DNA from: Rhodobacteraceae bacterium Araon29
Lineage (GTDB): Bacteria > Pseudomonadota > Alphaproteobacteria > Rhodobacterales > Rhodobacteraceae
Assembly: GCA_039640505.1 (NCBI GenBank)
Contig: CP046865.1
Coordinates: forward strand, 2,409,501 to 2,473,500
Direction of reading: 5' to 3'
DNA: 64,000 bases
The position numbers and the translations under genes are program-made. Below the pieces are notes generated by a model. The model saw only the letters and a program-made list of their open reading frames with translations, did no database searches and was not told the DNA's origin. The first letter of the stretch is position 1, and the number at the start of each line of letters is the position of its first letter. Below are positions 9,076-17,069 of the stretch, one piece after another.

Positions 9076-9249
9076 ATGGGATTTCCATATGATACCGCAG
9101 ATTGGGCCGTTGTAGATGGCGCTATGTTCATGGGTTGGGGCGGCTCTGCCCCCGGCATTTACACCCTGATCGCAGCGATTATCTGCGTGGCAGTGCTTTG
9201 GGTGGGCAACAGCTCTGAAAAAGCAAAATATAAGGATGCTGAAAAGTAA
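9076..9249 (+). CDS. 57-residue single-helix membrane protein downstream of amt
   Basis: This small ORF starts at ATG 9076, with an AAAGGAG ribosome site seven bases upstream, 25 bases after the amt stop. The product begins MGFPYDTADW, has a Gly/Trp-rich stretch (MGWGGSAPG), then one hydrophobic helix (IYTLIAAIICVAVLWVG), and ends in a charged Lys/Glu tail. A strong intrinsic terminator follows, so it is the last gene of an amt transcription unit. The layout suggests a small membrane partner of the transporter. No family is recognised, and the function is inferred only from position. Confidence 0.8.
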   Translation: MGFPYDTADWAVVDGAMFMGWGGSAPGIYTLIAAIICVAVLWVGNSSEKAKYKDAEK

Positions 9250-9307
9250 TCCATTTGCAAGGGGGGCTGGGCCAGATATGGCCCCGCCCCTGTCTCTTGC
9301 CCGGCCG

Positions 9308-9339
9308 AGACCCTTCTAAACAGAACGGGTCTTTTTTTT
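9308..9339 (+). terminator. Intrinsic terminator after amt and the small membrane protein
   Basis: AGACCCTTCT pairs with AGAACGGGTCT (one bulged C) around an AAAC loop, followed directly by a run of eight T. This is a textbook rho-independent terminator on the + strand. Confidence 0.9.
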
Positions 9340-9340
9340 G

Positions 9341-9574
9341 CCCTCTGCCTTGGTTTAAATACGTTGACCGAACCATATAGATGGGCGGTTGGCGCGAAGA
9401 CAATCGCGCCTTTACATCATAAGGCCCATGATTGGCCTAAGGATGGACATCAAAAATTCACTCTTGATACATAGTAGTATTTTTAATCTAAGGAAACTTT
9501 GTTTCGTATTAGTTGAATACCTGAAACGTTAGTGCTAGCCTTCGAATCGTTATAAATGCGAAAGGACGGGGCTT
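9341..9574 (+). promoter_or_regulatory. Structured region upstream of mgsA
   Basis: No gene is seen in these 234 bases. Two further hairpins follow the terminator: GGCGCGA/TCGCGCC at 9391-9410 (perfect 7-bp stem, 6-base loop, then TTT) and AGGCC/GGCCT at 9422-9438. The rest is AT-rich and should hold the mgsABC-gmaS promoter. The mgsA ATG at 9575 is preceded by AAAGGACGGGG. Whether the hairpins lie within the mgs transcript is unknown. Confidence 0.45.
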
Positions 9575-10471
9575 ATGTGCGGTATTGTTGGGCTGTTTCT
9601 CAAAAACCCATCACTTGAACCCGAACTGGGCAGTATGCTCACCGAAATGCTGGTCACCATGAGCGACCGCGGCCCCGACAGCGCCGGCATCGCCATTTAT
9701 GGTCAAGAGGCGCAAAACCGTGCCAAACTGACCCTGCAGTCAGAACAGCCCGCGCGGGACTTTGCGACTTTGGCCAAAGAGCTTGGCGCTGCGCTTGGTG
9801 GGGATGTCTCCCTAGTGGTCAATGACACCCATGCAGTTTTAGAGTTGGATGAAACATCTCTCGCAAAAGCTCGGGCAAAGCTGCCGCAGCTGCGCCCAGA
9901 TGTGCGGATCATGAGCGCTGGCGACACGATAGAAATTTACAAAGAAGTTGGCCTTCCTGCAGAGGTCGCAGACCGTTTTGGGCTGCAAAATATGTCAGGT
10001 ACACATGGCATTGGGCACACACGTATGGCCACGGAAAGCGCAGTGACCACCATGGGGGCGCACCCCTTCAATACCGGTCCAGACCAATGCCTTGTCCACA
10101 ACGGCTCACTGTCCAATCACAATTCCCTGCGCCGCAAATTGCGCCGCGAAGGCATGGCGTTCGAAACTGACAATGATACCGAGGTTGGCGCCGCCTATCT
10201 CACTTGGAAAATGCAAACTGGCAGCACCTTGGGTGAAGCCCTGCAAAGCGGGCTTGACGATCTTGACGGGTTCTACACCTTTGTGGTGGGCACCAAAGAC
10301 GGCTTTGGCGTGCTGCGCGATCCAATTGCCTGCAAACCGGCAGTGCTGGCCGAAACCGATGATTATGTGGCCTTTGGATCGGAATACCGCGCCTTGGTCA
10401 ACCTGCCCAACATCGAAGCGGCCCAGGTCTGGGAACCCGAGCCTGCAACCGTTTATTTTTGGAACCACTGA
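9575..10471 (+). CDS. mgsA: N-methylglutamate synthase subunit A (class II glutamine amidotransferase)
   Basis: A 298-residue protein beginning MCGIVGLF, which puts Cys2 as the N-terminal nucleophile after Met removal, followed by SDRGPDSAG typical of class II (Ntn) amidotransferases. In the N-methylglutamate synthase complex this subunit hydrolyses gamma-glutamylmethylamide and channels the methylamine to the synthase site, as GltB's amidotransferase domain does with glutamine. It is followed by mgsB, mgsC and gmaS on the same strand with very short gaps, so these form one operon. Confidence 0.9.
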   Translation: MCGIVGLFLKNPSLEPELGSMLTEMLVTMSDRGPDSAGIAIYGQEAQNRAKLTLQSEQPARDFATLAKELGAALGGDVSLVVNDTHAVLELDETSLAKARAKLPQLRPDVRIMSAGDTIEIYKEVGLPAEVADRFGLQNMSGTHGIGHTRMATESAVTTMGAHPFNTGPDQCLVHNGSLSNHNSLRRKLRREGMAFETDNDTEVGAAYLTWKMQTGSTLGEALQSGLDDLDGFYTFVVGTKDGFGVLRDPIACKPAVLAETDDYVAFGSEYRALVNLPNIEAAQVWEPEPATVYFWNH

Positions 10472-10473
10472 CG

Positions 10474-11157
10474 ATGCAAACATTTGACTTAGAAGCTGAT
10501 GGGCTACGCGCTTTGAACGCTGCGCTGCAAGCCCAAACCCAAGAAACCAATCAAACCTCTTGGCAGGTGCTGAACCCAAAGGGTGCTCATGCGGTTGCGG
10601 TGGGCCTTGATGCGCCAATTGACGTGCAGGTCAAAGGCTCAACCGGCTATTACTGCGGCGGCATGAATAAACAGGCCAGCATCCGCGTCAGCGGATCGGT
10701 CGGGCCCGGCGCTGCAGAAAACATGATGTCAGGCCGCATCATCGTCGAAGGCGATGCCAGCCAATATGCCGGCGCGACAGGACATGGCGGCCTGTTGGTT
10801 ATCAAGGGCAATGCTGCATCGCGCTGCGGCATTTCCATGAAAGGCATTGATATCGTGGTGCATGGCAATATTGGCCATATGTCGGCCTTTATGGCGCAAT
10901 CCGGCACACTGGTGGTCTGCGGTGATGCAGGCGATGCACTGGGCGATAGCCTCTATGAGGCACGGCTTTTCGTGCGAGGATCTGTCCAGTCACTTGGCGC
11001 TGACTGCGTGGAAAAAGAAATGCGGACGGAGCATATTGAACTGCTGCGCGAACTTTTAGAGGCTGGCGAGTGTGACGCCAAACCCGAAGAGTTCAAGCGC
11101 TACGGATCCGCGCGCAAGCTGTATAATTTTGATATCGACAACGCCGGCGATTATTAA
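10474..11157 (+). CDS. mgsB: N-methylglutamate synthase subunit B (GXGXG domain)
   Basis: A 227-residue protein equivalent to the C-terminal GXGXG beta-helix domain of glutamate synthase, with repeating glycine-rich turns (GSTGYYCGGMN, GATGHGG, GNIGHMS). The start is ATG 10474, two bases after the mgsA stop. The domain is structural in glutamate synthases and here is a separate subunit, as expected for the split NMG synthase MgsABC. Confidence 0.88.
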   Translation: MQTFDLEADGLRALNAALQAQTQETNQTSWQVLNPKGAHAVAVGLDAPIDVQVKGSTGYYCGGMNKQASIRVSGSVGPGAAENMMSGRIIVEGDASQYAGATGHGGLLVIKGNAASRCGISMKGIDIVVHGNIGHMSAFMAQSGTLVVCGDAGDALGDSLYEARLFVRGSVQSLGADCVEKEMRTEHIELLRELLEAGECDAKPEEFKRYGSARKLYNFDIDNAGDY

Positions 11158-11168
11158 GGAACCGCGAC

Positions 11169-12515
11169 ATGAGCAACGATAAATCACCAAACATTCCGCG
11201 CACCGAACCCATTATGTCCGCCACGTTCACTCCGGCAGTGAACGCTGAAATCCGCCGCGCTGCGGCCACCGGCATTTATGATATCCGTGGAGGCGGCGCG
11301 AAACGGCGGGTGCCGCATTTCGACGATCTTTTGTTTTTGGGCGCGTCAATGTCGCGCTATCCCTTAGAAGGCTACCGCGAGCGCTGCAATACCAGCGTGA
11401 GCCTTGGCACGCGCTATGCGCAAAATCCAATTGAGCTTGATATCCCGATCACAATTGCCGGCATGAGCTTTGGCGCATTGTCTGGCCCCGCCAAAGAGGC
11501 GCTTGGACGCGGCGCATCGGCTGCCGGCACCTCAACCACCACAGGTGATGGCGGTATGACGCCTGAAGAACGCGGCCAATCCAGCAAGCTGGTCTATCAA
11601 TATCTGCCCTCACGCTATGGCATGAACCCCGATGATCTGCGCAAAGCCGACGCCATTGAAATGGTGGTGGGACAAGGCGCGAAACCCGGCGGCGGCGGGA
11701 TGCTTTTGGGACAGAAAATCAGCGACCGCGTGGCCGAAATGCGCACTTTGCCCAAAGGTATTGATCAACGCTCGGCCTGCCGCCATCCGGACTGGACCGG
11801 CCCTGATGATCTTGAAATTAAAATCCTCGAGCTGCGTGAAATCACCGGCTGGAAAGTGCCGATTTATGTAAAAGTGGGCGCAACACGGCCCTATTTTGAC
11901 ACCACATTGGCGGTTAAAGCCGGCGCTGATGTGGTGGTGATCGACGGCATGCAGGGCGGCACAGCCGCCACGCAGGATGTCTTTATCGAACATGTAGGCT
12001 TGCCAACACTGGCCTGCATTCGCCCCGCGGTCAAAGCCCTGCAAGATTTGGGGATGCACCGCGAGGTACAACTGGTTGTGTCCGGCGGCATTCGCAACGG
12101 CGCTGATGTGGCCAAAGCCATGGCTTTGGGCGCGGATGCGGTGGCCATCGGCACCGCTGCGCTCATCGCTTTGGGTGATAACGACCCCAAATGGGAAGCA
12201 GACTATCAAAAGCTGGGCACCACGGCGGGGGCCTATGACGACTGGCACGAAGGCCAAGACCCGGCAGGGATTACCACCCAAGACCCCGATCTGATGGCCC
12301 GCTTTGATCCGGTTGAAGGTGGGCGAAGACTGCGCAATTATCTAAAGGTTATCACGCTTGAGGCACAAACCATTGCTCGTGCCTGCGGTAAAAATGACCT
12401 GCGCAACCTTGAGCCTGAGGATTTATGCGCATTAACCATTGAAGCGGCCGCCATGGCCGGAGTACCTTTGGCTGGAACAGCCTGGGTGCCCGGCGCTGCA
12501 GGAGAGATTACATAA
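11169..12515 (+). CDS. mgsC: N-methylglutamate synthase subunit C (FMN-binding glutamate synthase domain)
   Basis: A 448-residue protein with the glutamate synthase TIM barrel: GMSFGALSGPAKEALGRGA, KPGGGGMLLGQK, VIDGMQGGTAA and SGGIRNGADVAKAMALGADAV segments give the FMN and 2-oxoglutarate site. It condenses methylamine with 2-oxoglutarate and reduces the product to N-methylglutamate. The C-X5-C-X4-C ligand set that holds the 3Fe-4S cluster in GltB is not visible; the corresponding stretch reads GTTAGAYDDWHEG, without cysteine. Electron delivery may therefore differ from GltBD. Confidence 0.9.
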   Translation: MSNDKSPNIPRTEPIMSATFTPAVNAEIRRAAATGIYDIRGGGAKRRVPHFDDLLFLGASMSRYPLEGYRERCNTSVSLGTRYAQNPIELDIPITIAGMSFGALSGPAKEALGRGASAAGTSTTTGDGGMTPEERGQSSKLVYQYLPSRYGMNPDDLRKADAIEMVVGQGAKPGGGGMLLGQKISDRVAEMRTLPKGIDQRSACRHPDWTGPDDLEIKILELREITGWKVPIYVKVGATRPYFDTTLAVKAGADVVVIDGMQGGTAATQDVFIEHVGLPTLACIRPAVKALQDLGMHREVQLVVSGGIRNGADVAKAMALGADAVAIGTAALIALGDNDPKWEADYQKLGTTAGAYDDWHEGQDPAGITTQDPDLMARFDPVEGGRRLRNYLKVITLEAQTIARACGKNDLRNLEPEDLCALTIEAAAMAGVPLAGTAWVPGAAGEIT

Positions 12516-12571
12516 GGCAAGAAACGCATTGCGACTTTGCCACATGACTGAACAGGGAAAGGAAACCGTCC

Positions 12572-13903
12572 ATGACACAAGATTTAGCCGCCTTTGCCGC
12601 GGAAAACGGCGTTAAATACTTTATGATTTCATTCACCGACCTGTTTGGAGGGCAGCGCGCAAAACTAGTCCCAGCGCAAGCGATTGCCGACATGCAAGAG
12701 GACGGCGCTGGCTTTGCTGGTTTTGCCACATGGCTGGATATGACCCCGGCGCATCCTGATATGCTGGCGGTGCCGGACCCCTCATCCGTAATCCAACTGC
12801 CGTGGAAGCCCGAGGTCGCCTGGGTGGCGGCCAATTGCGTCATGGAAGGCGAAGATGTGGCGCAAGCCCCGCGCAATGTGCTGCGCCGCCTGATTGACGA
12901 AGCAGCCAGCGAAGGGCTGCACGTCAAAACCGGGGTTGAGGCAGAGTTTTTCCTCATGACCCCCGAGGGTAATAAAATCAGCGATGCCTATGATACGGCT
13001 GAAAAGCCCTGCTATGATCAACAGGCAGTGATGCGGCGCTATGATGTGATCCGCGAGATTTGCGATTATATGCTCGATCTGGGGTGGGGCCCTTACCAAA
13101 ACGACCACGAAGACGCCAATGGCCAGTTTGAAATGAACTGGGAATTTGCCGATGTTCTGGTCACCGCAGACCGCCATAGCTTTTTCAAATTCATGACCAA
13201 ATCAGTGGCCGAAAAGCACGGGCTGCGCGCCACCTTTATGCCCAAGCCGGTCGAAGGGCTAACCGGCAATGGCTGCCATGCGCATATCTCGGTTTGGGAC
13301 GCCGCAGGTGAGGCCGCCTCAACCAATATCTTTGCCACCAGCAAAAGCGATGGCCCAACAGGAGAGCTTGGCCTCTCTGAGCAAGGAAAATACTTTCTGG
13401 GCGGCATTATGAAACACGCAAGTGCTTTGGCAGCCATCACCAACCCGACCGTCAACAGCTATAAGCGGATCAATGCACCGCGCACCATGTCGGGGGCCAC
13501 ATGGGCGCCAAATACAGTGACATGGACCGGTAATAACCGCACCCATATGGTGCGCGTTCCCGGCCCCGGGCGGTTTGAATTGCGCCTGCCAGATGGGGCG
13601 GCCAACCCCTATTTGCTGCAGGCGGTCATCATCGCTGCGGGACTGGACGGTATTAGAACCGAGGCTGATCCCGGAAAGCGCCATGACATAGATATGTATG
13701 CCGAAGGTCACAAAGTGCGCGGCGCACCGAAACTGCCATTGAATATGCTAGATGCGCTGCGCGCCTATAACCGTGATAAAGAGCTGAAAGCGATGATGGG
13801 CGATGAATTTTCCGAAGCTTTCTTGAAGCTAAAGCATCAAGAGTGGAATGCCTTCGTGTCGCATTTCTCCACATGGGAGCGGGAAAACACGCTGGATATC
13901 TAG
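12572..13903 (+). CDS. gmaS: Gamma-glutamylmethylamide synthetase (glutamine synthetase family)
   Basis: A 443-residue glutamine synthetase-like ligase with an N-terminal beta-grasp segment (MISFTDLFGGQRAK) and the catalytic domain (EAEFFLMTP, NGCHAHISVWD, KRINAPRTMSGATWAP, RVPGPGRFELRLPDGAANPY). GmaS joins methylamine to glutamate with ATP to give gamma-glutamylmethylamide, the first step of the indirect methylamine pathway, and is a recognised marker gene in marine roseobacters. An AAAGGAAA ribosome site precedes the ATG. Housekeeping GlnA is a less likely reading because the gene directly follows mgsABC. Confidence 0.9.
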   Translation: MTQDLAAFAAENGVKYFMISFTDLFGGQRAKLVPAQAIADMQEDGAGFAGFATWLDMTPAHPDMLAVPDPSSVIQLPWKPEVAWVAANCVMEGEDVAQAPRNVLRRLIDEAASEGLHVKTGVEAEFFLMTPEGNKISDAYDTAEKPCYDQQAVMRRYDVIREICDYMLDLGWGPYQNDHEDANGQFEMNWEFADVLVTADRHSFFKFMTKSVAEKHGLRATFMPKPVEGLTGNGCHAHISVWDAAGEAASTNIFATSKSDGPTGELGLSEQGKYFLGGIMKHASALAAITNPTVNSYKRINAPRTMSGATWAPNTVTWTGNNRTHMVRVPGPGRFELRLPDGAANPYLLQAVIIAAGLDGIRTEADPGKRHDIDMYAEGHKVRGAPKLPLNMLDALRAYNRDKELKAMMGDEFSEAFLKLKHQEWNAFVSHFSTWERENTLDI

Positions 13904-13916
13904 GCGGTTACTCGTG

Positions 13917-14141
13917 CTATGCGCTAACAGATCGCAGCATTAGATTTGCGGCCATAAACCGGCAGCGAAGATAAGGCTTTGCTATTAATCTAGCGATTGC
14001 GGCCTGCTGAAAATCTGGGGCAGAGCGGATTGCCTTAACCAATAAACCGTCATGTAGTGCATTGCAAAGCTTGGCCTTACAGATGGGCATTAAAAGGCGG
14101 CGGCAGATCCAAAGCCCTAAGCTCAATGGCAAAACGGCGGT
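13917..14141 (-). other. In-frame open segment directly downstream of the 14142 gene's stop
   Basis: After the TAA at 14142-14144 the same frame stays open for about 74 codons to a TAG at 13917. The segment begins TAVLPLSLGLWICRRLL and contains many basic residues. It could be a C-terminal extension cut off by a nonsense change, a separate small gene starting at a TTG, or chance. No homology is recognised, and the convergent gmaS ends only 14 bases away. Confidence 0.25.
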
Positions 14142-15677
14142 TTAAAAGGCCCCAATCCACATCGCAACGCTTAGCAAGATGCCAAGATAATATTCAGCAA
14201 GGGTTTCTATCACCGAGCCACAGTAATGCCAAACAAGCCAGCCAAACCCACCTAATACCAGAAATGGAATAAGCCAAATTGTTCCAACGGCTAATGGCGC
14301 TAATACGTGCGCTTGGGGGGAATGCGCGCTGCGATCAACAAGGTTTGCAGCAATGCGGCGCACAGGTAACGGCACCAAGGCTTGGGCCGCCAGCAAAGTT
14401 AAAACCCCGTGCAATGTCGTCGGCAGAGCCGTTGAAAAAACCATGGCATACAGCCACCAATAGGCATGCGGATCAGTGTAAATAACGCCAAACAGCGCCC
14501 CAAGATCCACAAACACCCCCCCGGAAATCTGGTTCAATCCGGCGATAACAACCGTCAGCGTCACACCGAGGCCCAGAAAAAGAACAAGCGCCACAATAAT
14601 GTCACAGGCGCCATAGAGCATGGGTTGTTTTGCGCTTAAACCAAGGCGCATTAATGTAAGGGTGGCGGCGTAAGACAGAAAATCAAAGATTGCATTTAAA
14701 AGCGGCAGAACACCTAAAAACAAAAACAGGCCTCGGTTTTGTTGTGATATATCAGCAACCGGCACAAGGGTGAAAACTACAACCCACACCATGGGCAGCA
14801 GCAAAGTTAAAACAAGCCTGGCCAGACCTTGTCGTGATTTTTCGTCAAGCCTCTCAATTGCGACTGCGACTGCGAATGCGAATGCGACTGCGGCTAAGCC
14901 TGCGAATGCGGCTGCGCCTGCGAATGCGAATGCGAATGCGACTGCGAATGCGACTGCGGCTGCGCCTGCGAATGCGACTGCGGCTGCGAATGCGAATGCG
15001 ACTGCGGCTGCGCCTCCGAATGCGACTGCGGCTGCGACTGCGGGTGCGGCTGCGGCTGCGGCTGCGCCTGCGACTGTGAATGCGAATGCGAATAATGGCA
15101 GCCAGCCCGAAACACTTCGCATGAACCGTTTCGGGCTGGCTGCTGCCCATTTCGACAAAGGCCATGATGCGAAAACAAATGCAATTGCAAATAGTGTCGC
15201 GGCACGGTCTGGCCAAAATGGGGCTGCGGGTAAAATAACCGACGTTCCCAGCCGGCCATCCTGTCCAAAGCCAACCCAGACAATCAGCAAGCACAGAATT
15301 GGGTATACCGTAGCAAGCAGCAAAGCCCGATCATACAGCTTCCAGCTTAGCGCCGCCCAAGCGGTTTCAAGGGTATTAGAGCGCTCTTTTAAAGGATCAC
15401 AAAGGCGGGACCATAAATAATCAACAACCCTTTCAGTTGGATAGCTATAGATCTGAGTAAAAGCTTTTTCGCGCAGGGCGCCTTCAATATAGTCGCGTGG
15501 TTTTTGCTCTAAAGTTTTCACAAGCGCAATCAGCATTAGAACAACCCATAACGCTGCTATTGCAGTAATCCACCAGTGATCAAAAAGTCTCGCAACCGCC
15601 AACACCACAGCCGTGATTGCGCCTAAAATTGCTAAAGGTAACCCCCAATCTAACGTTTTGGATTTCAAATCACCCAT
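14142..15677 (-). CDS. Unrecognised polytopic membrane protein with repeat-encoded Ala/Phe/Val core
   Basis: A 511-residue protein, MGDLKSKTLDWGLPL at the start, with multiple hydrophobic helices on both sides of a low-complexity region (about residues 195-275) built from AVAF, AFAF and GAAA units. That region is encoded by the hexanucleotide repeat at 14859-15093. The flanks are ordinary sequence, including a soluble stretch (EKAFTQIYSYPTERVVDYLW) and C-terminal helices ending WIGAF, so the gene looks real. No function is recognised. It stands alone, convergent to gmaS and divergent from the region holding the GST remnant. Confidence 0.65.
   Translation of the reverse strand: MGDLKSKTLDWGLPLAILGAITAVVLAVARLFDHWWITAIAALWVVLMLIALVKTLEQKPRDYIEGALREKAFTQIYSYPTERVVDYLWSRLCDPLKERSNTLETAWAALSWKLYDRALLLATVYPILCLLIVWVGFGQDGRLGTSVILPAAPFWPDRAATLFAIAFVFASWPLSKWAAASPKRFMRSVSGWLPLFAFAFTVAGAAAAAAAPAVAAAVAFGGAAAVAFAFAAAVAFAGAAAVAFAVAFAFAFAGAAAFAGLAAVAFAFAVAVAIERLDEKSRQGLARLVLTLLLPMVWVVVFTLVPVADISQQNRGLFLFLGVLPLLNAIFDFLSYAATLTLMRLGLSAKQPMLYGACDIIVALVLFLGLGVTLTVVIAGLNQISGGVFVDLGALFGVIYTDPHAYWWLYAMVFSTALPTTLHGVLTLLAAQALVPLPVRRIAANLVDRSAHSPQAHVLAPLAVGTIWLIPFLVLGGFGWLVWHYCGSVIETLAEYYLGILLSVAMWIGAF
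14859..15093. repeat. Degenerate hexanucleotide tandem repeat (TGCGNN)
   Basis: About 39 tandem copies of TGCGAA, TGCGAC, TGCGGC or TGCGCC, read on the + strand, with very few interruptions. Because the unit is six bases, copy-number changes keep the reading frame; on the minus strand each unit encodes Ala plus Phe, Val, Ala or Gly. The repeat leaves several other frames open as well (for example 14770-15420 on +), which are artefacts. Confidence 0.9.
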
Positions 15678-16283
15678 AGAAATTCAAATCACACCTAAAA
15701 ATAGATTGCCGTTTTCAAATACTCGCAAAGGTCATAATGCGTGAAGCAAAGTCTAATGTCTATGCTCGGCGCGCCTTTCTATCTGAAAGTCACCGGCGGC
15801 TTTCAACAGATGCGCTGCCTCTAGGTTTTTAGAACCTGCTGTGATCGGATTTTGATGCGCGCGCGCCTTGCCCTAAATTAAGTTCAGATGGTTTTACATC
15901 GTCAATTTTAGCGCTGTATTGCCATGCTGGATCGAAACGACATATTTTTTGAACATTGGCAAATCAAGCGCAGCCCTGATGAGGCAGCGGCTTTGGCCGA
16001 TATTCAATTTGGCCACGTACTTTACCGGTATTACACCATCCCAATCGCGCGGCGCCCCCTGCCCGCAGTTGCGCAATATTATAGCCGGCTCGCGCGGCGC
16101 CCTGCCTATAAAGCCCATGTCATGGTGTCGTTTGACAAGCTGCAAGCCTAACTCTTTTGGCCCCTAAAGGAATGCGTAAAACTGGGCGCAAAGCCGCCAA
16201 ATATCCCCAAATTCCAGCCATTTTCCACACCTGCGCAAAACTGCCGTAATACCGACGCGATACAGATGCCGCTTTGGCCGCCT
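15678..16283. other. 600-base region without an intact gene
   Basis: The stretch between the membrane protein's start and the end of the carnitine operon holds only the glutathione S-transferase remnant at 15924-16151. A GGCCGC/GCGGCC hairpin at 16276-16292 overlaps the caiD-like stop codon. The first 240 bases should contain the promoter of the 14142-15677 gene; no clear elements are seen. Confidence 0.6.
15924..16151 (+). pseudogene. Glutathione S-transferase C-terminal remnant
   Basis: The 75-codon frame reads as the end of a GST: an ALADIQFGHVLYRYY segment, then RRPLPAVAQYYSRLARRPAY and AHVMVSFDKLQA, the usual last helices of bacterial GSTs. The thioredoxin-like N-terminal half with the glutathione site is absent, and an in-frame TAG at 15909 blocks upstream extension. 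A neighbouring frame (VNFSAVLPCWIETTYFLN) may continue the decayed gene. It is read as a decayed gene, not as a functional small protein. Confidence 0.6.
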
Positions 16284-17069
16284 TTAGCGGCCTTTCCACA
16301 CCGGATCACGCTTTTCGGCAAAGGCGCGGGCGCCTTCGAGTTGATCCTCAGAATGATAAAGCACATCGATGGTTTCGAACTGCGATTGGGTGATTTTATT
16401 AAGGCAGTCCTGAAACTTCATATCCTCGGCCTCGCGCACCACTTCTTTGATCGCCGCATAGACAAGAGGGGGGCCAGAGGCCAGCAATTCTGCCATTTTT
16501 CGCGCCTCGGGCATGAGATCAGCAGAGGAATGTACCCTGTTAATCATCCCCCAGCGCGCGGCTTCTTCGGCATCCAGCCAGCGACCCGTTAGCAGCATTT
16601 CCATTGCAATATGATAAGGAATGCGCTTGGGCAGCTTGATGCTTGCCGCATCGGCAATGGTGCCACTGCGAATTTCGGGCAGCGCAAAACTGGCATGATC
16701 AGCCGCCAGAATAATGTCGCAGGACAGCGCAATTTCAAGTCCGCCACCACAGCAAATACCATTCACAGCGCAAATCACAGGTTTGTTTAAGCCGCGCAGT
16801 TCCTGCAATCCGCCAAAACCGCCAACTCCATAGTCGCCATCGACCGCATCACCATCAGCCGCCGCTTTCAAATCCCATCCCGGACAGAAGAATTTTTCAT
16901 TCGTTGCGGTCAATATGGCCACCCTTAGCTCAGGATCATCGCGAAAATCGCGAAACACCTCGCCCATGATCCGGCTGGTGGTCAGATCAATTGCATTGGC
17001 CTTGGGACGGTCAATGGTCACCTCAAGAATATGGCCGCGCCGCTCGGTTTTAATCGGATCATCTGTCAT
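16284..17069 (-). CDS. caiD: Carnitinyl-CoA dehydratase-like crotonase
   Basis: A 261-residue enoyl-CoA hydratase family protein. The segments FFCPGWDLKAAADG and GGFGGLQEL, and the C-terminus AFAEKRDPVWKGR, closely follow the CaiD pattern, so crotonobetainyl-CoA hydration to carnitinyl-CoA is the likely reaction. The oxyanion-hole stretch is GICCGGGLEIAL. In the second catalytic stretch the usual PDSGG-like sequence reads IADAAS, so catalytic residues may differ from E. coli CaiD. It is the last gene of the operon and overlaps the upstream acyl-CoA synthetase gene by 11 bp. Confidence 0.8.
   Translation of the reverse strand: MTDDPIKTERRGHILEVTIDRPKANAIDLTTSRIMGEVFRDFRDDPELRVAILTATNEKFFCPGWDLKAAADGDAVDGDYGVGGFGGLQELRGLNKPVICAVNGICCGGGLEIALSCDIILAADHASFALPEIRSGTIADAASIKLPKRIPYHIAMEMLLTGRWLDAEEAARWGMINRVHSSADLMPEARKMAELLASGPPLVYAAIKEVVREAEDMKFQDCLNKITQSQFETIDVLYHSEDQLEGARAFAEKRDPVWKGR

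Noticed and set aside
11610-12281. 223-codon minus-strand frame
   Set aside because: Shadow of mgsC, His/Ala-biased and without recognisable motifs.
14859-15093. Possible CRISPR array
   Set aside because: The unit is six bases with no spacers and lies inside a coding frame.
14770-15420. Long + strand frames through the hexanucleotide repeat
   Set aside because: A six-base repeat without stops opens several frames at once; only the minus-strand frame has normal flanking membrane-protein sequence.
15894-16145. Minus-strand frame over the GST remnant
   Set aside because: The + strand frame gives recognisable GST sequence; the opposite frame does not.
16276-16292. Intrinsic terminator of the carnitine operon
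   Set aside because: A perfect GGCCGC/GCGGCC stem overlaps the stop codon, but no T-run follows on the transcribed strand.
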